Shown here: in pieces, positions 57,282 through 64,000 of the stretch
Layout of the letters: each line of letters begins with the position of its first letter
Numbering within the stretch: the stretch's first letter is position 1
Source of the DNA: Phaffia rhodozyma
Lineage: Eukaryota; Basidiomycota; Tremellomycetes; Cystofilobasidiales; Mrakiaceae
Length of the DNA stretch: 64,000 bases
Direction of reading: 5' to 3'
Assembly (NCBI GenBank): GCA_014706385.1
Contig: JACGZH010000003.1
Span: 372,001 to 436,000 of the forward strand
Made by a program: the position numbers and the translations under genes
The notes under the pieces: model-generated
The model's database searches: none
Seen by the model: the letters and a program-made list of their open reading frames with translations, nothing else
Told to the model about the DNA's origin: nothing

Positions 57282-57827
57282 TCAGAAGTCGGGTAGTGTG
57301 TAGGGCTGATATACCAGTTCAAAGGAGCTTTCAAAATCGTCAACCCGCGTGGTCTTTATCCGATCAACATCCGACAAGAACTCCCTCTGAAGAGATAAAA
57401 AGACAAAGAAGGACATGTACTCACTGTCCAGGTGTATGAGGAGCTATACACGATGCTCGAACGGTATAAGATTCAAGGTACTCTGGTGAGAGCTTTTCCC
57501 ATGGTCGAGGGTTCGACTGGGGATGAAACGAGACGTCCGTTGCGTCTTTGGATGTATGGATCGCGGTGTAGGTCATAAATGACAATGAGAAAGCCTGGCG
57601 TGTATCAGTCAAGTCGAAAAAAAGAAAACGGATGATGGAAAGAGCGCGGCTTAGTGTTGGAGCGGTAAGAGAGGAGACGAAGAACGAGAAAGGAGAAGAG
57701 AAGAAACACGAACAACGACGGCGAATAGAGGGTATACCTCAACTGGAGCTTGTCGGATCGCACGAGCGACACGAGAGCCAAGCATTGCAGTCGGTCGGTG
57801 GATATAAGATCCGTGAAGAGAAGACAT
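57282..57827 (-). CDS. Uncharacterised small protein, 120 residues, three exons, mitochondrial-type N-terminus
   Basis: No single frame here is long, but three exons join in frame through good GT-AG introns. Exon 1, 57827-57738, gives MSSLHGSYIHRPTAMLGSRV and ARAIRQAPVE, donor GTATAC. Exon 2, 57594-57425, gives AFSLSFMTYTAIHTSKDATD, VSFHPQSNPRPWEKLSPEYL and ESYTVRASCIAPHTPG, donor GTGAGT. Exon 3, 57384-57282, gives EFLSDVDRIKTTRVDDFESS and FELVYQPYTLPDF, stop TGA at 57282-57284. The total, 363 nt, is a clean multiple of three with the stop. The Arg-rich N-terminus with no acidic residues before residue 30 suggests a mitochondrial presequence. The acidic, aromatic C-terminus is distinctive, but I do not recognise the family. 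Confidence 0.72.
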
Positions 57828-58332
57828 ATTGTTCGATGGGGATAGAGAAGGAGATAGAATATGTGAAGGTGAGTGCGAGGAGATATGAGTGTGCGTCAGT
57901 TTGATATGATGTGATGAGGGGCAGGAAAGATATTAGCGAAACATGGTGTTTTATACAAATTGTCAGCATTTCTTCAACGGATAAGCATTAGTATGGCGGA
58001 TGAACAGTCGCTCCCGATGTTCTAGTTAGCCTTTACACAGTAGGCGAACGGAGATGAACAGAAAGAAACAGATGAGAAAGACGTGAAAGACAGAGGATGA
58101 ATGAGGAAGACGCGCGAGAGTCGACGAGTCTGCAGGAAGGTGTTGGAAGTTCAGCGAAAAGTCGATTAGGTAAGCGAACAGCCGTTTCTTTAACCGCATG
58201 AGGAAGAATTCATCGAAGCCCTTCCTCCCTATGGTTCATTATTAAAAGTCCATGCTCTATTCTTCGTCAAATCGGTATACAACACGTTCTCATGACAATG
58301 GATGACGTTGCCAGTTCTTGAATGCCAAGTCT
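57828..58332. other. Spacer with promoter of the three-exon gene
   Basis: About 500 bp between the three-exon gene's start and the Swa2 gene's stop, both on the minus strand. No gene was seen; frames are short and low-complexity. Confidence 0.4.
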
Positions 58333-61300
58333 CTACTTCTGACCCGCGTTCCAAGCTGATGCGTTTGAGAACAACCACACGAGACGGTTAATCAAACATA
58401 AACATTGATAGTGGGAATAGGGTCCAGCCGAAAGAGAGTTAAGAGACTAAAGACTTGTAACATACCTTCGTTCAACGCCGCAAACACCCCGTTCGCTATC
58501 ATCCTTTGCTCGACCGTCGTATTGCCCGCGTTCAACTTGTCTGGATGAACCTTGCCGACCGCCCGGGTATACTTTATCTTGACCTGTTTATCCGTTACCA
58601 ACTCGTGTAGTCCTACTTTTTGCCAATCTAATTCCGGCCAAAGCACATTCTCAAGCGACCCGATCAACGCCCGGACATTTGTTTCTTTTCCTGCTTTCCA
58701 ACTAAGGATCCTCGCGTCGACAGCATCCTTGTGTTGGTCTCGCTGGAGATCTTCTGATTCGAGCGCGGCAGTGGTCGCTTTCAGAAGAGCCGACGCTGCT
58801 CCTGTCGACGATGACGGAGCTGCTCTAGGCGGAGGCTTCCGCTTCGTCGTTGACGATGACGAGGCAGAAGAGGAAGGAGCAATGGCAGGAGCAGACACCC
58901 CGTTCATCAGGTCAACCATCTTTTTGCACCGTCTGGATCCATCCATGGCGGCAATCTTAGTGGCACCTGGTACGTTGATTTCTAACCTTCCGACAAGATC
59001 CCAGTCTTCTTTTGCTTTTGACCACCGCTCGCCCAACTCCATTGCGTTGGCTCGTTTGACGATTGCTTTAACCAGTCCGTCTCCAAGATTGATATCTGAG
59101 AGATCGGAAGGAAGAGGGACCTCTTTATCAGGATGGTAATCCAAACCAACCATGTCGATCACCATGGTCGAATCTGAAGCAGATCCAGTATGATCGCCAT
59201 TCTTTAATCGAGAAGTTGCCCGATTATTATACAATGGAATTGATCGAGGGTGCCCATCAGGAAGGATACTGATTGCTTGAGTATAGGCGCCCTCGGCCTC
59301 ACCAAACTGACCGAGCTTGAAGAACTCATTACCCTTCGTTCGATGTGCTGAGACAGATTCAATGGAAGAAGTAGAGATAGAGGGGATCGGCCGTGTCATC
59401 AGAGGTTTCGCAGGAGGAAATGGGCTCGGACGAGAGACTGGGGGGGTCGTCAGAGAGCTTGAAGACTGGCGAGCAGGCGGTCGCCGGTTGGGGGACACAT
59501 ACGACCTAGGCTCGTCTTCTGCCGTTGAGAACAGGCTCCCGATCTTGGAAGCAGCGGACAATAACAAACTCGGTTGCTCAATCGCCTTTGCCGGTTTCTG
59601 GTTTACCGGCCGTTCTCTTTGTGGCCTATGGGTAGGAGCGTCCTCTTGAAGTCGCTCATCCGCAAATCCATCCTTGAATCCAGATGAATGACTCTGCGCC
59701 CTCGGCTCCTCTTTGTCCGAACCGTCGACATTCTGAATATTCTCCGTCATCCACTTTGGCCTTCCATCGTTCGCCGGCGTCGACGACCGACTATTTCCTG
59801 CGTTGGCAGCTGCTGTTCTCTCTTCGTAAGCTTTCTGGACTTGAGATTTGCCTTCCTTCCAGAAAGCATTGGCCCTGTTGAAGACACTGGTCCCAAGTAA
59901 GTTTGTCTGAGCGAGGATTTTGGCGGCTTGCTCTTGAAGAGGTGTCGTTGCTCCTTCGTTCGGAGGAGTGTTCGTCGCCGACCGGGAGAGATCAGAGGCG
60001 CCGCCAGTAGCTACGGATGATCGAGAAGGACCTTGTCTTCGTTTTCGGCGCCTTTCAGCCGCCGCCGCCTCTTCTATCAGACGAAGTCGGTCCCTCTCTC
60101 TCTCGTCATCGTCGCCATTACCGTCTTGATCGCTGAAACCACGATCAATATGTTTGCTTTGATCGGAGCTTTCGCTCAACAGCATGGAAGCAGCCATCTG
60201 GACATCTAGGCCGGACTCTGTCGAACCAAGGGCCTGTCGGGCCTGAGCTGGGGTGAAGCCCATCTCGACGAGTTGGCCGACGATGTGTGGTGGAGGAGAT
60301 CCTCGACGAGAGGATGAAGATGAAGATGATTGAGCTGGGCGCAAAGTAGTAGCCTTCTAAGGAGAACAAAATACAATTTGACAACCGGACCGCGAGAGGA
60401 AGAAGAAAACGTCAGGGAAACAATAGTGAAGAAAGAAGCAAATGATAGTAGATCTATGACGCACCACCTCTACAGATTTCGTGTTGAAAGCAGACATGAA
60501 GTCGTCCTCCTCACTGTCTTCTAAAAGACCACCTCTCTCTTTTCCCTCTCTAATATTCCCGGTGAACTCCCAGTCGTCTTCATCTCCTCGGGCTGCGGAG
60601 GCTTGCACCTTGTTAGCTGCTGTGGCTTGCTTGGAGCCTGAGGGCCCGTTGCCATTCACAGGGGTCTGATTCAGAAAGAAGTCGAACGGATCCGAAGCTG
60701 GTCCAGTCTTACCAGAGCTAGAACTAGGAGGCGTAAGAATTAACGAAGGTGTGCTTTGTGCATCCAGGCGCTGGTCTGTAGTTGAGGATGATGGAGGAGG
60801 ACCAGGATTCGAAGATGAAGACAGGAGATCAAACTCGGACCAGATGTCCGACGGATTTGTTCGTGATGGTGCTTTTGCGGAGGAGGTGGAAGCAAGAGGA
60901 CGACTGGTTTGAGGAGTCGAGCTTCGTGAAGGGACAAGAGGGGTTGTCGACCCTAATCGGATGGATCCCTGCTGTTGTTGTTGTTGTTGCTGCTGTTGTT
61001 GCGATCGTTGGACCGAAGGATGAAAAGGAGCAGATGCCTGTGACGGTTCGATACCAGCCAGTCCTGAACCTCCTAAACTGTTCCAGAATGCTCCTTGGCT
61101 TTCGAATCCTTTATGCTCAGCTTCCTTCTTCCTAGCGGCTTCTTCTCTGAGTCTCGCTTGTTCCTCAGCCATCGATGAGGAGGCGCCCCCTCCTCTCGAG
61201 CCGGGTGCTCTTGTGACTCCGCCTAGAGAGAAGAGATCAGCGAACGCATCCGTTGACTTCTGAGGTTTTTGTTGAGATATCGATGGTTTGGCAGCTCCGA

Positions 61301-61478
61301 AAGGGGCGAGAGGAGGAGGCTGTGGGGAGACAGTTCGGGTTGAGTTGTAGAAAGCCGAAGAAGAAGTCGAAGTAGATGAAGAAGAACTAGCGAGCAGGTC
61401 GAACGAGGATTGGAAAGGGCTCGGTTTTGAAGTCTGTTGAGCTGAAACGGACCAATCTAAGTCATTCAGGTCGTCCAT
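58333..61478 (-). CDS. Auxilin-like J-domain protein Swa2
   Basis: A clathrin-uncoating cofactor that recruits Hsp70 through its J domain. The start at 61478 reads MDDLNDLDWSVSAQQTSKPS. An N-terminal Ser/Pro/Gln-rich region holds clathrin-type motifs DPFDFF, DAFADLF and DLLASS and a polyglutamine run (11 Gln, 61003-60971). After an intron near 60477-60357 comes a UBA-like segment, IVGQLVEMGFTPAQARQALG. A TPR domain follows: SAHRTKGNEFFKLGQFGEAE, then SIPLYNNRATSRLKNGDHTG. The C-terminal J domain has LDWQKVGLHELVTDKQVKIK and RAVGKVHPDKLNAGN, with the HPD motif present. The last exon gives AWNAGQK; the stop is at 58333-58335. UBA-TPR-J is the architecture of yeast Swa2. Total about 1000 residues, longer than Swa2. 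Only two introns. Confidence 0.9.
60970..61003 (-). repeat. CAG/CAA repeat encoding polyglutamine in Swa2
   Basis: A run of CAA/CAG codons on the minus strand encodes 11 consecutive glutamines. The codons are mixed rather than pure CAG, so instability is probably modest. Confidence 0.8.
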
Positions 61479-62023
61479 CGTTTTTGACCTTCCCTTCGGT
61501 TAGTTTGATATCCAAGATGTAGAAAGATGAGAAGATGAGAACAAGAGGAAGAAAGAGAGCCAAAACATGTAAGCGTGCGTACGATGAGAAACAGTAGAAC
61601 GCTGGGTTGCTGCGATTAGGGTTAATACAGCCTCCATTGAAGCTCAACACGTCGTTTGTTTTTCTATCAGCATACATATGTTCCATGGTGCTTCATCCCA
61701 TGTTCACAGATTCACACAGATTCAAACAGAAAAGATTAGGAGGCTGTCCTGAATGATATCCATCCGACGAAATTAAGAGGAACTATCTTTATGAACGTGT
61801 TTCTTCGAACGAAAGAGATGACAAGGCGAAAGAAATTAATAAAGTAGTATGTATACAGTGCACGTGTGGGCTCTAGCTAAATCTGGTACTAAGCACAAAC
61901 GGAGCAGGGGAACAGAGAGTCATAAAGGGCAAAGAAGGAATCCGGTAAAGATTACGACAGTAACTAAGTAGAGAAAGCCTATCGTAAAAGAGAATACTCA
62001 TTAAAGGCGGATAGATAAACCGC
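61479..62023. other. Spacer upstream of SWA2
   Basis: Between the Swa2 ATG and the stop of the Sur7-type gene, both on the minus strand. A GATTAGGGTTAATAC stretch near 61615 and a direct repeat ACAGATTCACACAGATTCAAACAGA near 61705 are the only features noted. No gene was seen. Confidence 0.4.
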
Positions 62024-63099
62024 TTAGTATCGAGCAGGGATTCCGGCTCCTCGGTCGGATCGGAATCGACCGAAAGATCCGCAAACAGCAAAGAAGGAGG
62101 CAAGGATCTGTAGAATGAGAATATAGTGTTAGCGACAGAACGTTACGAGATATCAGCACGGACGGAACCTACCAAGGATGCGAAAGCACCGAGAAGAATC
62201 CACTCTCCGTTCTCGTAGCTAGCCTGTCCTCCAGCGTTTCGCACTCGGTTTCGGGCTGTCGACACGAACGAAGGGTGCATGAGATTCAGGTAAGCGAAAA
62301 GAAATCTAGACGACTGGACAGGATCAAAGACATACCAATTCCGAAAGCGATCATGTTGATGATCCAAGCAACTCCGGTCACGAGCAAGGCCAAGAGAGAA
62401 GCAATGACCATGAGGATGGTCGAAGCTCGGGATGAGGCAAATGTACCGATGAGGCCGAGCAAGGCAGCAATGAACGAGAGTCCAGCAGCGATGGGGTGAA
62501 GGATGAAGACATAGGTAAGGCCCTTGCTGAGAGCGTTGCTCAATTCTTTTTCGATAATAAAGATCGAGAAGAACAGAAGAAAATGATGTCAGCAAGAACG
62601 TATCGAACAAGGCGCTGAAACGAAGAGTGCAGAGCCCGAGACGTACTGCCGGTGGAATCACTGATCAAAGTAGAGGTGAGGTCATAACCATATTTGGCCG
62701 AAGTGCACGACCCTCCTTGAACACAGTAACCCCAGTTTCCAAAGGTGACCGTCTCACTGTTGAGAGTGGCTTTAAGGAAATAAACCTAGAATGAAAAATA
62801 AGACAAAAGAGCGAATAGATAAGTAGTGTTGTGAAGAAAAGAGTATTGAACAGACCGAGAAAGAATATATATATATATAAAAAGGTCAAACTCACAGAGT
62901 CCCAGATTGGTACGGATACGGACACAATCACGAGCAAGACCATCGCGGCGAACGCGAAGAAGACTATGAAGGTCACACAAAACATTCATACATACATAAG
63001 TGGTTAGCTCTAGGTTCACACACCAGAGAAATAGAAACAAGGATGACGTATCCAGAGCTCAGCACACTTACAACCAGGGAAGGCAGCGAAGGAAGGCAT
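62024..63099 (-). CDS. Sur7/PalI (Rim9)-family four-span membrane protein
   Basis: A claudin-like fungal membrane protein; relatives act in eisosomes (Sur7) or ambient-pH sensing (PalI/Rim9). The start at 63099 reads MPSFAAFPGC, then TM1 FFAFAAMVLLVIVSVSVPIW. An extracellular loop holds TVTFGNWGYCVQGGSCTSAK and YGYDLTS, the family's G-x-W-G-Y-C...C...GY signature. TM2 is LTYVFILHPIAAGLSFIAAL, TM3 ILMVIASLLALLVTGVAWII and TM4 WILLGAFASLILASFFAVCG, reached across the intron near 62170-62108. The short cytoplasmic tail reads RFRSDRGAGIPARY, stop at 62024-62026. It has about six introns, one with a (TA)7 tract near 62867. Total about 200 residues. The lack of a long cytoplasmic tail argues for a short Sur7-type protein rather than full PalI. 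Confidence 0.87.
62865..62881. repeat. (TA)n microsatellite in an intron
   Basis: A run of seven or eight TA units lies in the intron after the first membrane segment of the Sur7-type gene. Confidence 0.8.
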
Positions 63100-63901
63100 A
63101 TTGAATGTGTTGGTGTTTGTTTTTGGGTTGTTCTTCTTGGGATCCGAAAGAGAAAGATGTCGATTAGGAAGGATAAGTAGATAGTTTAACAAGCAGAACC
63201 GATGAGTTTATGATCTGTGTTATGAATGTTTTCTCTTTTCTCTATCTGGAGAGCAGGATGGATTAAGAAGTGACGAGAGAGAAGAAGAAGAAGAAGAAGA
63301 AGAAAGGAGAGTAGGCGGTAGTTAAAACAGGAACCAGTCTTTATAAAAAGGGCCAAGGCTCAGGGCGGATCAAAAGTTAAAAACGCCCTGACGCTCTGGA
63401 CGTTTTTGGGCAAAGGCAATCGCGCAGCAAGCTTCCCGCTGTCTAGAGCCTCGCTCGTTCTCTCCGATCTTGGGAGCCCCACTCGAGCCAAGGGGATTCT
63501 AGCCTCGTCAGGCGCAAGGTCATTCAAATGACGTAAACAGTGACATAAGCGCGCGCAGCAGCCCTGCCTTCTCACCGCTCTTATTTCGTCCGCAGTGACA
63601 GCTCCACCGCCTGGCCGGGTAAACCCTGTTTCCTTTTTGTGAAACCAGTCCGCGAGTCGAGAATTATACGAGTATTTTCAGACTACGTCAAAGGCTGACT
63701 GGTGATGAGATTGCTATCGTTGTTGCTACTAATAACACTGTTGCTGTCATTCCTACTAATGACAGATAGGTATGTCATCGATTTCGTCACAAACTATACA
63801 AATCACAATGGGAAGCAAGCGAGAAAGATATAGACAGTCTGGAGAAAAAAAAACAAAAATAAAGGAAGATGAGGAAGGACCGATCATGTTTAACAGAAAT
63901 C
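63100..63901. promoter_or_regulatory. Promoter region of the Sur7-type gene and upstream spacer
   Basis: About 800 bp. It contains a (GAA)7 run at 63281-63303, two CCAAGGC/GCCAAGG pieces near 63350-63500, and TGACGTAA at 63529-63536 (CRE/ATF type) beside a GTCAT-TCAA-ATGAC hairpin. A TTGTTGCTACTAATAACACTGTTGCTG stretch near 63720 has repeated TTGCT. No gene was seen. Confidence 0.35.
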
Positions 63902-64000
63902 CTAATGTGAACCGCCTCCGAGAGGATCGCTAGCCGTCCTTCCCGACGTACCCGAACCACCGCCTCCAGGCGAGATTCGCTCTCTCGGAAGCGGCTGTTG
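63902..64000 (-). CDS. 3' end of a further gene (partial)
   Basis: The minus strand from the window edge is open and ends with a stop at 63902-63904. It reads QQPLPRERISPGGGGSGTSG, then RTASDPLGGGSH. The Gly/Ser composition fits the flexible tail of a larger protein that lies beyond the window. Function cannot be judged. Confidence 0.45.
   Translation of the reverse strand, partial: QQPLPRERISPGGGGSGTSGRTASDPLGGGSH

Noticed and set aside
58552..59139. 195-codon plus-strand frame antisense to the Swa2 gene
   Set aside because: It lies wholly within the Swa2 coding exon, which has recognisable UBA, TPR and J-domain sequence; the antisense frame is a codon-bias shadow.
1..64000. CRISPR arrays, insertion sequences, LTRs, rRNA genes
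   Set aside because: No regularly spaced repeats, terminal repeats, transposase or reverse-transcriptase motifs, or rRNA-like blocks were seen on reading through the window.

Overview
The window reads as nuclear DNA from an intron-rich fungus, most likely a basidiomycete yeast. Almost every gene is cut by short GT-AG introns of about 50-150 bp. Genes are packed on both strands with short convergent or divergent spacers, and the proteins are typical fungal housekeeping factors (19S proteasome lid subunits, Tim10, chorismate synthase, eL30, an Mrs3/4-type carrier, urease accessory protein, Sur7/PalI family). A Tremellomycete/Cystofilobasidiales affiliation is my inference. No bacterial, viral, CRISPR, transposon or rRNA signal was seen.

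Layout. 0.3-3.3 kb (-): Cid1-family nucleotidyltransferase. 4.1-7.0 (+): large beta-propeller-like protein, possibly a ribosome-biogenesis factor. 7.6-9.8 (-): casein kinase 2 beta. 10.3-13.9 (+): CaMKK/Ssp1-type kinase. 15.0-18.1 (-): lipid-anchored casein kinase 1. 18.8-21.8 (-): COG6. 22.1-25.1 (+): a CHFR-like RING plus PBZ-finger protein without an FHA domain. 25.5-26.7 (-): a second RING protein. 26.9-30.6 (+): PIF1 helicase. 31.8-35.0 (-): PP2A B' (B56) subunit. 35.8-36.5 (+): TIM10. 36.8-39.9 (-): PFS2/WDR33. 40.1-42.2 (+): chorismate synthase. 42.5-43.1 (+): unresolved spliced frames. 43.5-45.2 (+): mitochondrial carrier. 45.5-47.9 (-) and 48.1-49.9 (+): RPN6 and RPN7, head to head. 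50.6-51.1 (-): small mitochondrial-like protein. 51.5-53.9 (-): F-box protein. 54.1-55.5 (+): UreD. 56.1-56.8 (+): eL30. 57.3-57.8 (-): an unrecognised 120-residue protein built from three small exons. 58.3-61.5 (-): auxilin-like Swa2. 62.0-63.1 (-): Sur7/PalI-type membrane protein. 63.9-64.0 (-): tail of one more gene.

Functional links. There is no biosynthetic cluster. Four genes act in phosphosignalling (CK2 beta, a CaMKK, a CK1, PP2A B') and two RING genes adjoin each other, but chance proximity explains this. The one neighbourhood with a strong mechanistic reading is the RPN6/RPN7 pair: two subunits of the same proteasome lid transcribed outward from about 195 bp. Gene models come from reading ORFs and splice signals by eye; identities are from motif recognition, not searches. 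I found no convincing entirely new system. The best leads are the FHA-less CHFR-like protein, the hidden three-exon gene near 57.5 kb, the unresolved gene near 42.8 kb, and the long hairpin-bearing RPL30 intron.
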